Of a stretch of 64,000 nt of DNA, positions 45,433 through 54,523 are shown one piece after another; positions within the stretch are counted from its first letter, which is position 1; the number at the start of each line of letters is the position of its first letter. Origin of the DNA: Synechococcus sp. CS-1332 (GTDB taxonomy: Bacteria > Cyanobacteriota > Cyanobacteriia > PCC-6307 > Cyanobiaceae). The translations under genes were made by a program, and so were the position numbers. The stretch covers positions 1 to 64,000 of the forward strand of contig NZ_JAHLYP010000049.1 of assembly GCF_025127995.1 (NCBI RefSeq), in the 5' to 3' direction. Under the pieces are notes generated by a model that had not been told where the DNA came from, searched no databases, and saw nothing but the letters and a program-made list of their open reading frames with translations.

Positions 45433-46914
45433 TTAGGCCGCCACCCAGCTGCCATGCAGGCCATGGGGGATCGCCAGTGGCAGTTCCACCAGCGCCAGCT
45501 CCTCCATGGAGGCGGCATCCAGCACCACCAGATCACTGGCGCTGCGGGCCCCGTTCCAGTACAGGCCGAGCACCCAGCCGTCATCCTCGGCGGTCGCTCC
45601 GGGACGGGGAACCATGATCGGCTCGCTGACGAACCCCCGCGGAGCGGCGCTCCAGACCCGGGTCTCGCCACCGTGGAGATCCAGCTTCATCAGAGCCTGC
45701 AGGGGGTCGTTGCCCTGCTCCCGCTCGGCCACCGCCATCCAGCCGTAACGGCTCTCGAGCCCCACCCGTGCCGGGGCCACCATGGCGAATTCGCAGGTGC
45801 GTTCACTCAACCTGGAGGACGTGACCGTGCCGCTGGCCAGATCAAGACGGCAGCGCTCCAGCAGACCCGCCGGAATTCGGTCGAAATCCACTTCCTTGTA
45901 GTCCTGGTCGGGGCCGATGGAGGGGAAATCGGCGTAATAGATGCTGTCGATCACCACCGCACCACCGTCTTCCCAGGCGTTGAGGTGGTGGAACACGAAA
46001 CCTTCCGGAGCCTCCAGGAGCCGCGGTTCCTGGCCGGCGAAGGCACCGTCCTGGCGAGGGATCAACCAGAACTGGCCCCGGGCGCCGGGGCGTGATTTCA
46101 GGCACTGGGCGGCCCCTTTGCGGCCGAGCACGAAGGGAAGGGGATTGAAATCGATCGCGTTCTGCAGGAACACCGCCCAGTTGGGGGTGATGGCGAAATC
46201 GTGCAGAAAGGCAAAGCCAGGGAAGCTGTGGCTGGAGTCGGCCAGGAGAGTGCCCGCCTCAGAACCTTCAGCGGCGAACTCCATCAGCCGCACCGTGCTG
46301 CGGGGGCCGGCTTTCACCCCGAAAGTGACCATCCGCGGCGCTCCGTGATGGCCAGGATCGAAGCGGGGGTGGGCACTGAAGGCCTCACCTGGCTTGAGAA
46401 CGCCGTCCAGCAGGGTCAGGCCCTGCGTTTCCAGGCTGAGCGGATCCAGGGCATGGGGGGAACTGGCCTCCCAGAGGGCGAGGAGCTGGTCGCCGAGCCG
46501 CACCACGTGCGTATTGGCGATGTTCTTGAGCCGCAGGTCGAAGGCATTGGCCAGGACCCCACCCGGCTTGGGTGTGCCGAACACGCCGCGATACAGATAG
46601 GCACCAGCCTTTTCTTCCTCCAGCCAGCCCTCGGTGCGCACGAAGCGGTTGCTAAGCCGGGCGCCGCCAGCGGTGAACCGCAGGGCGGTGATCATCCCGT
46701 CGCCATCGAAGGGATGGTGGACCCAATGGCCGTCGCGCTCAAGCCGGCCGGGGCCGTTGCGATAGAGCGTGCCGCTCAGCTCGGCAGGGAGCGTTCCCCG
46801 GCTGGCCACCAGGGGCACATCAGTGAGCTCTTCGGTGACATTGCGAAAGGAGCTGGCCCAGTCGGAGCGTTCGTAGGAAGGCGAAGCCGCGGCAGCAGGG
46901 GAAGCAACGGTCAT
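45433..46914 (-). CDS. Carotenoid cleavage oxygenase
   Basis: Non-heme iron(II) dioxygenase of 493 residues that cleaves carotenoids or apocarotenoids. The four iron-binding His are visible in the seven-bladed propeller order: HPRFDPGHHGAPR region near 196, LHDFAITPNWAVF near 250, FHHLNAWEDGGA near 315 and AIPHGLHGSWVA at the C-terminus. The opening TLYRNGPGRLERDGHWVHHPFDGDG is typical. No signal peptide. Substrate choice cannot be told from sequence. Confidence 0.93.
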   Translation of the reverse strand: MTVASPAAAASPSYERSDWASSFRNVTEELTDVPLVASRGTLPAELSGTLYRNGPGRLERDGHWVHHPFDGDGMITALRFTAGGARLSNRFVRTEGWLEEEKAGAYLYRGVFGTPKPGGVLANAFDLRLKNIANTHVVRLGDQLLALWEASSPHALDPLSLETQGLTLLDGVLKPGEAFSAHPRFDPGHHGAPRMVTFGVKAGPRSTVRLMEFAAEGSEAGTLLADSSHSFPGFAFLHDFAITPNWAVFLQNAIDFNPLPFVLGRKGAAQCLKSRPGARGQFWLIPRQDGAFAGQEPRLLEAPEGFVFHHLNAWEDGGAVVIDSIYYADFPSIGPDQDYKEVDFDRIPAGLLERCRLDLASGTVTSSRLSERTCEFAMVAPARVGLESRYGWMAVAEREQGNDPLQALMKLDLHGGETRVWSAAPRGFVSEPIMVPRPGATAEDDGWVLGLYWNGARSASDLVVLDAASMEELALVELPLAIPHGLHGSWVAA

Positions 46915-47001
46915 CGGGTCAGGCCAAGGCGGGGAACAGCGTCAAGCGCTGTCCCAATTATCACGTAACAGAGTGTGAAGACGTGGGCGGTCGTCCCGAC
47001 C

Positions 47002-47160
47002 TCAGACGTCGCAGGGCAGTTCCACCACCGGGCAGGGGGGCTGGGAAACCGCACAGGGCGAGACCTGGGCCTGGCTCGGCAGGCAGTTGGCGGCACGGGC
47101 CGGAGCGGCCAGAGCGATGGCGGCGGCAAGACCCGCAACAAGCAGTTGAAGAGGAGGCAT
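47002..47160 (-). CDS. Small secreted cysteine-rich peptide
   Basis: Protein of 52 residues. A clear Sec signal (MPPLQLLVAGLAAAIALAAP, then ARA) precedes a mature part of about 29 residues with four Cys in CLPSQAQVSPCAVSQPPCPV and a final CDV. Even spacing and Pro content suggest a disulfide-stabilised mini-protein in the periplasm. The ATG at 47160 has a plausible purine-rich upstream region. It sits between the carotenoid oxygenase and hisB on the same strand. I recognise no family. Confidence 0.6.
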   Translation of the reverse strand: MPPLQLLVAGLAAAIALAAPARAANCLPSQAQVSPCAVSQPPCPVVELPCDV

Positions 47161-47184
47161 GGGGCCTAAAAGACTTTTGAAAGG

Positions 47185-47868
47185 CTAGTCGCCACCAGCG
47201 GGGTTGCCTCCAGCGCGCTCCAGCACCCCCTTGCTGCTTGGCACGGCCCCGCCCCGGCGGGGATCGATCTCCACCGCCTGGTCGAGGGCCCGGGCGAACG
47301 CCTTGAAACAGGCCTCCACGATGTGGTGGGAGTTCACTCCCGCCAGCTGGCGGATATGGAGGGTGAGGCCGGCATTGTTGGCCACGGCCACGAAGAACTC
47401 CCGCACCAGTTCGGTGTCGTAGGTGCCGATGCGCTGGGCGGGGATGGCCAGGTCGTAGCTGAGGTGGGGCCTGCCGGAGCAGTCGAGCGCCACTTGCACC
47501 AGGGCCTCATCCAGGGGAGCCAGGAAGTGGCCGAAGCGACGGATACCGCGCCGGTCGGCCAGGGCCTGGGCAAGCGCCTGACCCACCGCGATGCCCACGT
47601 CCTCATTGGTGTGGTGATCATCGATGTGGGTGTCGCCCCTGGCGGTGATCTCCAGATCCAGCAGGCCATGGCTGGCGAGCTGGTGGAGCATGTGGTCGAG
47701 GAAGGGGACGCCGGTGGCCACCTGGCAACGGCCGGTGCCATCCAGATCAAGCGCGACATGAACGTCCGTCTCGCCGGTGACGCGATGGATCTCGCCGGTG
47801 CGCGGTGGGCCGGTTCGCGAAGAGCTGATGGTCACGCGGGCGAAGGCGACGGGCCTGATCCGAATCAT
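47185..47868 (-). CDS. hisB: Imidazoleglycerol-phosphate dehydratase
   Basis: Sixth step of histidine synthesis, a Mn-dependent dehydration. Metal ligands are clustered as in the family: [36 protein letters not shown] and [19 protein letters not shown]. The ATG at 47868 gives 227 residues; a GTG at 47834 (VTISSSRTG) gives 216, closer to the usual size of about 200. Divergent from the carbonic anhydrase gene. Confidence 0.94.
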   Translation of the reverse strand: MIRIRPVAFARVTISSSRTGPPRTGEIHRVTGETDVHVALDLDGTGRCQVATGVPFLDHMLHQLASHGLLDLEITARGDTHIDDHHTNEDVGIAVGQALAQALADRRGIRRFGHFLAPLDEALVQVALDCSGRPHLSYDLAIPAQRIGTYDTELVREFFVAVANNAGLTLHIRQLAGVNSHHIVEACFKAFARALDQAVEIDPRRGGAVPSSKGVLERAGGNPAGGD

Positions 47869-47962
47869 GCCAAAGCCCTGGCGGCCACGCCCTGACGACC
47901 GGACGCCCACATGGTGTGGAGCGCTACGGCACGGGGCCGCCGGGGATGGTGGTGTGGGCCCT

Positions 47963-48565
47963 ATGCCGACCTGTCCCGGTGCCGTCCTCGACCAGCTACG
48001 CGCCGGGCACCAGCGCTTTCTTGACGGCCATTCGCTCCACCCCCACAGCGATCGCCTGCGGATGCTGGAGGTGGAAGCAGGCCAGAACCCCGTGGCGGCC
48101 GTGCTGGGCTGCGCCGATTCGCGGGTGCCAGTGGAGCTGCTGTTCGATACGGGCTTCGGGGATCTGTTCGTGGTGCGCAACGCCGGCACCATGAGCACCG
48201 TGGCCGCCATCGCCTCGCTCGAATACGCCGTGAGCTATCTGGAGGTGCCTGTGATCGTGGTGCTCGGCCACGCCGCCTGCGGCGCTGTGGCGGCGGCCTT
48301 CGATCGGGGGCTCAGCCTGACGCCGAGCCTGGCCCAGGTGGTGGGCCAGCTGCGCATGGAGCTGTTCAGCCTCGGCGGTGAACACAACCTGGAGGAGGCC
48401 TGCCGCCATCACACCCTCAATGCGGCCCGCAATCTCGTCGATTCCAGCGTGATGCTCACCGACAGGCTCAGGTCTGGCAGCTTGCAGGTGGAGGCGGCTT
48501 ACTACAACCTCCACACCACCAGCATTGAGTGGATGGGCACTGTGATGCCGATGCGGCAGGGGTGA
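47963..48565 (+). CDS. Beta-carbonic anhydrase
   Basis: Zn enzyme interconverting CO2 and bicarbonate, 200 residues from the ATG at 47963. Zn ligands are Cys and Asp in [15 protein letters not shown] and His and Cys in [14 protein letters not shown]. Short overall, it lacks the C-terminal extension of carboxysomal CcaA. It is therefore more likely a soluble or periplasm-independent enzyme, but location is inference. No signal peptide. It lies between hisB (divergent) and a glycosyltransferase. Confidence 0.93.
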   Translation: MPTCPGAVLDQLRAGHQRFLDGHSLHPHSDRLRMLEVEAGQNPVAAVLGCADSRVPVELLFDTGFGDLFVVRNAGTMSTVAAIASLEYAVSYLEVPVIVVLGHAACGAVAAAFDRGLSLTPSLAQVVGQLRMELFSLGGEHNLEEACRHHTLNAARNLVDSSVMLTDRLRSGSLQVEAAYYNLHTTSIEWMGTVMPMRQG

Positions 48566-48593
48566 ACCCTCGGTGTGCCTGGCGAGTGGACGA

Positions 48594-48625
48594 GACATCC
48601 GCTCAGGCAGACATCCGCTCAGGCA
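48594..48625. repeat. Two tandem copies of a 16-bp unit
   Basis: GACATCCGCTCAGGCA occurs twice without spacing (48594-48609 and 48610-48625). The second copy contains the stop codon of the glycosyltransferase read from the other strand. The duplication would change the length of the 3' end and looks recent. Confidence 0.9.
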
Positions 48626-49797
48626 GACTTCCACCCCATGGCGACGTCCAAGGCCGCCAGGATCCGATCCACCCGACTCTCCCAGGTCTGGGCTCTGGCG
48701 AAGGCCACACGCGCCTTGAACTTGTCAGGCCCATCGGATGCCAGTTCTTCATCAATGGCCTGCAGGAAACGCTCGGGATCGCTTTCGATCCGAATCAGGT
48801 GACTGGCCAGGTCCAATCCCTCCACGGCTGAAGAGACGACCGGCTTTCCACTGGCAATGTACTGAAAAAGCTTCAGTGGGCTCATCGATCTGGAAAAGGG
48901 AGTATCGAGATGTGGAATGAGGCAGAGATTCATCCTTTTCAACTGCGACGGCACCTGATCGTTGGGGATGCTCCCGAGCCACTCGACATTATCGAGGCCT
49001 AGCAGCCCCGAGTCCGAAAGACGCCTGTTGAGTTCCGGGCCGACCAAAAGGAGCTTGCAATGCCGCCGCTCCAGAGCGAGTCTGAGGAGCAGATCGATAT
49101 CGGTTCGGTCCCAGAAGGTCCCGACATAGCCGAGGACCGGTTGGGGGCCACAGGGCCGAAAGTCCGAAGCCTCCGCCAGAAACGAGGAGCTCACGGCCTG
49201 ATCGATGCGAACGCAGCGAGACTGAAGCGAAAACTTCTCCTCATTGACTCTGGAGGTGACCGCGATGAGATCAGACAGGCCACCCAGACGCGGATACTGA
49301 TCAATCGCAAAGGGGTAGTACCAATCATCTTTATCAACCAAGGTAAAATCATCCACAACCTGCATGATTCGTGCTGCAGCAGGAACTTGCCGCACCAACT
49401 CATCAACGATTGGATGGGCAGGGAACAACCAAAGCAACGTATTCGACTTACTAAATCCATAAGCTTTGATCAGTCGCTTGAGCGCGATTCGCTCCCGCTC
49501 AAGCTTCATTCTGGAACCCAGGCTTCTTAACCGAAAGGGCGTGATTCCACCCAGCCTCCAATACAAACGGACGACAGCCAGCTTGTCGGAAGCCGTCTGC
49601 CTGGAATTCGCGAGGCACTCCCCTTTTGAGGAGGGCAAGACAACCAGAACCTGTCGCACATGGTCCAGCCGGCTCAGCGTCGTGGCAATCTGCTCGTAGG
49701 TTCGGCCAAAAACTCCCCAGTCGTCACCGAACCAGAACAACAGGATATGGGTGAGCTTTCGATGACTGGAAGTTCCAGGATCCCGGGCTTGAATCAT
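48619..49797 (-). CDS. GT-B glycosyltransferase (family 1/4-like)
   Basis: Protein of 392 residues. The N-terminal half begins HILLFWFGDDWGVFGRTYEQ, followed by LLWLFPAHPIVDELVRQVPA and VVDDFTLVDKDDWYYPF. The C-terminal half shows VLGYVGTFWDRTDIDLLLRL and LCLIPHLDTPFSRSMSPLKL, then FQYIASGKPVVSS, a GT4-like donor site. Third codon positions are clearly less GC-rich than in housekeeping genes (for example around 49200-49450). Its stop lies in a 16-bp tandem duplication. Role in surface glycans is inferred. Confidence 0.85.
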   Translation of the reverse strand: MIQARDPGTSSHRKLTHILLFWFGDDWGVFGRTYEQIATTLSRLDHVRQVLVVLPSSKGECLANSRQTASDKLAVVRLYWRLGGITPFRLRSLGSRMKLERERIALKRLIKAYGFSKSNTLLWLFPAHPIVDELVRQVPAAARIMQVVDDFTLVDKDDWYYPFAIDQYPRLGGLSDLIAVTSRVNEEKFSLQSRCVRIDQAVSSSFLAEASDFRPCGPQPVLGYVGTFWDRTDIDLLLRLALERRHCKLLLVGPELNRRLSDSGLLGLDNVEWLGSIPNDQVPSQLKRMNLCLIPHLDTPFSRSMSPLKLFQYIASGKPVVSSAVEGLDLASHLIRIESDPERFLQAIDEELASDGPDKFKARVAFARAQTWESRVDRILAALDVAMGWKSA

Positions 49798-49899
49798 TGC
49801 GGCTTCTGGCGGAAATCAGAACAAAGGAATCTCAGAATCGGCAGAACGCAAAGAAAGTCTGCTGGTGGGGAAGTCAAGAAGGACTGCAGAGGAAAGAAC

Positions 49900-50853
49900 T
49901 CAGTCAATGATCCAGCCAAGTTGCCTTCCCCGTCGCGTTTTGTAACTAAGCTGACATCGTTCAAGAGCCTGGGCGACCTGCACATTGGCCCAGGACATGA
50001 GGTTTAATCGCTCGCCAAGTAGCACATATCTGAACCAGGAGACTATCCTGCCACGATAAACGAAAGAGCTGAAGCTCGAACGCTGGCAGGTCCCCCAGAA
50101 GTGACGTGACAGACCAGCGATCATGAGATCGGTGACGACCGAACGGTTGATGTCCTGCTTTGAGAGTCCCTCCTGCCGGAGCCGTTCCTCATCAAGATGA
50201 TGAATACCAAGCCCATCCCCGACCTTGACCACAGGGACTATGGAGGGGCATGAGATATTGAACTGACGGCACATGTCGACGACTTCAAAGCTATCCGTGA
50301 TCACGACCGATCGGCGTCGGCCTGAATATCCAGCGATGGCTCTCAGTATCTCTTTGGGGCAGCCGCCAGAAGCATCCGTATGCCGAACATGCCAGCATTC
50401 ATAGGCACCCGGCACCAGGTCCATCTCATTCATTCGACTCATCACCGCCTGCTTGATGTCCTGATGCAACCGAAGGATGCGGAACAGTCGATTGGAGTAG
50501 CGAGCCAGATAGCGGCAAACGACAAGAGTATCCCACGGCCCATCAGGATCCTGATCAGGTTCCGTGAGGAAGTCACCATTCAGCGCCCCGTGGCAATTCA
50601 GGGGATTTTTGGTTATCGAGCAGGCGTAGCGTGATGGCATCACCTGGCCAAAGCCGTCCTCAGGCCGCACAAAAGCCATTTCAGAAGGACAAGAAAGCTG
50701 GAAATAGTTCTCGAAAGAATCACTCCATGAGTTGTGCGTCCAATCAACGCAGAGAGCGGCATTCCAATGGCTGGCAAGATCACAGCAGTACCCCAGGACC
50801 TGCAGGCGATTACCAAGTCCCGCAATCCCCTTGACGACGACAGTTCGGCGCAT
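49900..50853 (-). CDS. Fucosyltransferase-like protein (NodZ/FUT8 type, GT23-like)
   Basis: Protein of 317 residues from the ATG at 50853 (MRRTVVVKGIAGLGNRLQVL). The GLGNRLQ loop and the WHVRHTDASGGCPKEIL segment near residue 155 correspond to GDP-fucose-binding elements of NodZ/FUT8-type alpha-1,6-fucosyltransferases. SRRRSVVITDSFEVVDM resembles their later nucleotide loop. Upstream ATGs at 50868 and 50919 would add residues without motif support. The match is by pattern, so donor identity is tentative. The gene is in the less GC-rich island. Confidence 0.7.
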   Translation of the reverse strand: MRRTVVVKGIAGLGNRLQVLGYCCDLASHWNAALCVDWTHNSWSDSFENYFQLSCPSEMAFVRPEDGFGQVMPSRYACSITKNPLNCHGALNGDFLTEPDQDPDGPWDTLVVCRYLARYSNRLFRILRLHQDIKQAVMSRMNEMDLVPGAYECWHVRHTDASGGCPKEILRAIAGYSGRRRSVVITDSFEVVDMCRQFNISCPSIVPVVKVGDGLGIHHLDEERLRQEGLSKQDINRSVVTDLMIAGLSRHFWGTCQRSSFSSFVYRGRIVSWFRYVLLGERLNLMSWANVQVAQALERCQLSYKTRRGRQLGWIID

Positions 50854-51053
50854 CAACACAACTCCCATGATCCACCCTAGCCATAAAATTTTAGACCTGG
50901 TCATCCAGAACAACAGCAAGCCCCGATGGGGATCCCCGGCCTATCCAGCACCCAGGGCTCCCATGATCGGGGAGACGCCAAGTCAAACCCGTTGTCGACG
51001 CTTCACAACCAGCCCCCCCAACCTTTCCGCACGCACTGCGAGCCCAACCCTTA
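50854..51053. other. Intergenic region between fucosyltransferase-like gene and GT61 remnant
   Basis: About 200 bp. I see no gene, tRNA, clear promoter or terminator here. The 5' flank of the fucosyltransferase-like gene occupies the left half. Confidence 0.4.
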
Positions 51054-52293
51054 GTGATAAGCCGGCAACGACTTACCGAGGCTCCGAACGTTGTGGCTCT
51101 GCCAGCTTTCCCCATCGCCCTCCAAGGCAGGCCGACAGAGTGGTTGCCCTGGGATCCAGTGCAGATCGAGGCGGTGATCGAGGCCCTCGCCGCCATCACC
51201 ACTCCGCCCCGACGCGGCGAGGTCCAGCATGATCGCGGTGCCCCGACCTCAGCCGCCCAAAGCCTGGGCAACCCCGTGGCGGTCGTCGAACCCGCAGCCA
51301 TCTTCGGGGGTTGTCCTCCGCGACATATCGGCCATTTCCTGCACGAGGGCCTCAGCCGACCCTGGAGGCTGGGTCAATGGGAGAACAGCGATCCTCTGAT
51401 CACAGGCCTCCGGAGCCGGGTGCAGGCGAAAGGGGCGGATGTGGTGGTCTTCATGCTCCGCTGGCTGGATGGCGGCAAGGACCTTCCCGCCTCCATGGCC
51501 GGGGTGCTCACGGGACTGCGACTGCCCCCCGAGTGAATCCGCACACTGGTGGAACCGACACTGGTTCTCCATCTGCTGATCCCGGCCCAGTTCTGGGGAT
51601 TGAGTTTCGATCCGCCCGCGCCCGGCTGGAACGACCGCCTCAGCTGTGGCTGCCGTCAACCGAAGCGCGCACTGCTGGGCAACGACGCCATTCCTGCCGC
51701 CCCTGGCGAAGATGGGTTGCTGCCCCTGGAGAAGCTCTCGATCACCCGCACCGGGTGCCCCTCCAGCACGGTCTTCAGAGCGGCGACGTCTTCCTCGACC
51801 GGCTGATGGAGGCCGCCGGCGTTGGAATCGTCCACCCGAACGCCACACAGATACATCTGTATTCGAGGGCGCGGGAGCTGGTCTTCATGCAAGGTAGGGG
51901 TATGTACCCGCTCTTGTTCGATCACCTGCGGCCAGGGGTTCGCATCCGGGGATTCTGCGACATCGTCTGGGGGCCTGAATGTGCGCTCAGCTGAAGCGCC
52001 TGCTGCGACCAACTGCAGGCCTGCGCTGGCGGCTCCTCGATGCCCTGAAGGCGGAAATCCTCACCTCCCCGAAGGACTGGGAATCCCGCACTCTCGCGGA
52101 CATGCCTGCACTGGCCAACCAGCTGGCCCCGACAACCTTCCTGCCAAGTGAGCAGATATGGCACACGTTGATGGCCCATACCAAAGAGCTCGTGGCCCAC
52201 GGAGACGCTGCTCAAATGGAAGGAGTCCTGGTTGCACTGCTCAGCCAGTTAGTTGCTCCCACCGTCGGAGCGGCCAATGTGGGGCACGCGTAG
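51054..52293 (+). pseudogene. Decayed GT61/DUF563-like glycosyltransferase
   Basis: Remnant in three frames. Piece one (51054-51536) contains AIFGGCPPRHIGHFLHEGLS then GADVVVFMLRWLDGGKDLP and ends at a TGA; the same frame resumes with LVEPTLVLHLLIPAQFWGLS. Near 51755 the homology shifts frame to SGDVFLDRLMEAAGVGIVHP and QIHLYSRARELVFMQGRGMY. A third frame (51979-52293) reads LKRLLRPTAGLRWRLLDALK. The GHFLHE block and the VHP...RARELVFMQG block are hallmarks of GT61 proteins. One nonsense change and at least two shifts make it non-functional. Confidence 0.75.
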
Positions 52294-52331
52294 ACGGCTG
52301 CGGCGACTGACGGGCAGGGTGAAGCGCCGAC

Positions 52332-53114
52332 TCACATCCCCGTGATGCAATACCCCGCATCCACGTAGATCACCTGTCCGGTGATGCCGCTGGCCAGGGG
52401 GCTGGCCAGGAAGGCGGCGGTGGCACCCACCTCGTCCTGGGTGACGGTGCGGCGCAGGGGGGCCTTTTCCTCGACGTTGTGGATCATGTCGAGGATGCCG
52501 CCGATCGCCGAGCTGGCCAGGGTGCGGATCGGGCCGGCGCTGATGGCATTCACCCGCACCTGCTGTTCAGGGCCCAATTCGGCTGCCAGGTAGCGCACCG
52601 AAGCCTCCAGGGCCGCCTTCGCCACCCCCATCACGTTGTAGTTGGGGATCGCCCGCTCGGCGCCTAGGTAGCTCAGGGTGATCACGCTGGCCCCCTGGCT
52701 GAACAGGGGTTTGGCATGGCGGCACAAGGGCGCCAGGGAATAGGCGCTCACCTCCAGCGCCCGGGCGAAGCCCTCCTGGCTGATGGCGCTGAAATCACCC
52801 ACAAGCTCGTCCTTGCCGGCGAAGGCCAGGCAATGGATCAGCACATCCAGCGAACCCCACTGCTGGGAGACGCGCTGGAACAGGGCCTCGATCTGGGCCG
52901 GGTTCTGCACATCCAGGGGCTCGAACAGGGTCGGGTTCAGGGGCGCGGTGAGTTCGCGCACCTTGCCCTCGAAGCGGCCCCGGTCGTCCGGCAGGTAGGT
53001 GATGCCCAGCTCGCAGCCCGCCGCCGCCAGCTGCTGAGCGATGCCCCAAGCGATCGAGCGGTTGTTGGCGATGCCGGTGACGAGGGCCTTCTTGCCGCGC
53101 AGATCAAGGAGCAT
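52332..53114 (-). CDS. fabI: Enoyl-[acyl-carrier-protein] reductase (NADH)
   Basis: Last step of each fatty-acid elongation cycle. The 260 residues have VTGIANNRSIAWGIAQQLAA at the cofactor site and HCLAFAGKDELVGDF. The catalytic Tyr and Lys are in SYLGAERAIPNYNVMGVAKA, and the loop PIRTLASSAIGGILDM is the usual substrate-binding segment. The ATG at 53114 is preferred; the frame runs upstream only over the divergent transferase gene. Confidence 0.96.
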   Translation of the reverse strand: MLLDLRGKKALVTGIANNRSIAWGIAQQLAAAGCELGITYLPDDRGRFEGKVRELTAPLNPTLFEPLDVQNPAQIEALFQRVSQQWGSLDVLIHCLAFAGKDELVGDFSAISQEGFARALEVSAYSLAPLCRHAKPLFSQGASVITLSYLGAERAIPNYNVMGVAKAALEASVRYLAAELGPEQQVRVNAISAGPIRTLASSAIGGILDMIHNVEEKAPLRRTVTQDEVGATAAFLASPLASGITGQVIYVDAGYCITGM

Positions 53115-53142
53115 GGGGAGCAGGGCGCCGGAGGGCGAGGGG

Positions 53143-53877
53143 ATGCAATCCGGCGATTCTCCCGTATGCGCGGCGATTCCTCCCCTGGCCTGGCCTGACC
53201 CCGGCGGCCGTCTGGTGCTGCCGCCCTGGCCCTCCCCCGCAACCGACGCTCCTCCGTTACTTCTGCTGCTCGATCGACGCGAGTCGCAGCTCCAGGCGCT
53301 GGTGACGCCCCTGGGGGATCTGCTGGATCCAGGCGAACGGCAACGCCTGCGACAACTGCGGCGCCAGGGGGATGGCGAGCGGTTCCTGCTCGGTCGCGGC
53401 GCCCTGCGGCTGATCCTGGGGGGCTGGTTGGGATGCGATCCCGCCGGCCTGGTTCTGGGGGCGGGGCCCCAGGGCAAGCCTGAGCTGAACTTCCAGCAGG
53501 CCGTTGGGCAGGCAAAGGGGGGGCATCCCCCCCAGTTCAACGTCTCCCATTCCGGGGATCTGATCCTCCTGGGCTTTCACTCCCGGCGGCCGGTGGGGGT
53601 CGATGTGGAGCAGCGACGGCCGGTGCCGGAGTGGGAGGGCATTGCTGGCCGCTGTCTGCCACCGCAGGAATCGGAGCGGATTCGGGCCCTGCCCGAGGAG
53701 CGGCGCAGCGATGCCTTCCTGGCCGCCTGGTGCCTGCTGGAGGCGGGCCTCAAGGCCAGGGGGCTGGGCCTGTTCACCGGCGAGCCAGCAGGCCCAGGAG
53801 CAGGGGAGGATCCGCATCCGGACCACTGGCCCCTGGTGCTGCCAGAGGGGTACGTGGGCGCCGCGGCCCTGGCCTGA
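53143..53877 (+). CDS. 4'-phosphopantetheinyl transferase (Sfp/HetI type)
   Basis: Loads the phosphopantetheine arm onto acyl carrier proteins. The 244 residues contain FNVSHSGDLILLGF near residue 130, then VGVDVEQRRPVPEW (Mg-binding Asp and Glu) and AAWCLLEAGLKARGLGL (E-x-x-x-K). Start ATG at 53143; the divergent fabI start is 28 bp away, a functionally fitting neighbour. It precedes the convergent lipoprotein gene by 4 bp. Confidence 0.9.
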   Translation: MQSGDSPVCAAIPPLAWPDPGGRLVLPPWPSPATDAPPLLLLLDRRESQLQALVTPLGDLLDPGERQRLRQLRRQGDGERFLLGRGALRLILGGWLGCDPAGLVLGAGPQGKPELNFQQAVGQAKGGHPPQFNVSHSGDLILLGFHSRRPVGVDVEQRRPVPEWEGIAGRCLPPQESERIRALPEERRSDAFLAAWCLLEAGLKARGLGLFTGEPAGPGAGEDPHPDHWPLVLPEGYVGAAALA

Positions 53878-53881
53878 AGGG

Positions 53882-54523
53882 TCAGGAGCCCCCGGGCTGG
53901 GACTCTTCCGGTTCCTCCAGGTCTTCGGGGGTGAGGGGCAGGCCCAGCAGACGCTTTTCGGCCCGCCGGATCGCCCGTGGGTCACTGAGCAGTTCGGGCT
54001 CCTCCAGCAGGGGCAACATCGGCGGCCGGTGCTGCGCCGCGGTGCGGGGAGGCGGCTCCCAGACAAAGACGCTGGCGGGGGCCCGCTCGCGGCACAGACC
54101 CTCCGCCTGGCGCCGCAGGGCCAGCCGCACCGGCCCCCGCTCCTGGGCCAGGAAAAACTCCTGGCGCGGGGCCAGCCCGAAGCTGGTGGGCTCGGGCCCG
54201 TTTCCGCCCTGGAGCCGGGCGGCATCGGGAAGCCAGCGGGGCCGGCAGACGCCTGGACGGCTGGTGTCGGTCTCGATCCAGATGTGCAGGCCCTTGCCGC
54301 CGGGCCGCGTCACAACGGCCAGCCCGTCGTGGGGCTGGTGCCGAGGCAGGGGGTACACCCGGCCACTCGAGCGCTGCTCGGCCGGCACGCAGCCGGATAA
54401 CAGGATCGCCACCAGAGGCAACCCCAGCAGGGGCCTTCCCAGCGGGCCGCGGGCCAGCGGGCAAAGGGGCGGCACAGCAAAGGCAACACGATCACGGTGA
54501 TGATCCTGACCCAGCCTCCCCAT
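53882..54523 (-). CDS. Putative lipoprotein of unknown function
   Basis: Protein of about 213 residues from an ATG at 54523; a GTG at 54475 gives 197 and a tidier signal. The hydrophobic stretch LLGLPLVAILLSGC ends in a lipobox Cys, followed by VPAEQRSSGRVYPLPR. A middle segment GKGLHIWIETDTSRPGVCRP and a C-terminal LPLTPEDLEEPEESQPGGS are visible. No catalytic motif. The start is uncertain because a small membrane ORF overlaps it in another frame. Confidence 0.6.
   Translation of the reverse strand: MGRLGQDHHRDRVAFAVPPLCPLARGPLGRPLLGLPLVAILLSGCVPAEQRSSGRVYPLPRHQPHDGLAVVTRPGGKGLHIWIETDTSRPGVCRPRWLPDAARLQGGNGPEPTSFGLAPRQEFFLAQERGPVRLALRRQAEGLCRERAPASVFVWEPPPRTAAQHRPPMLPLLEEPELLSDPRAIRRAEKRLLGLPLTPEDLEEPEESQPGGS

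Noticed and set aside
50640-50834. Short open frames inside the fucosyltransferase-like gene on both strands
   Set aside because: They lie within the motif-supported frame and show no conservation signal of their own.
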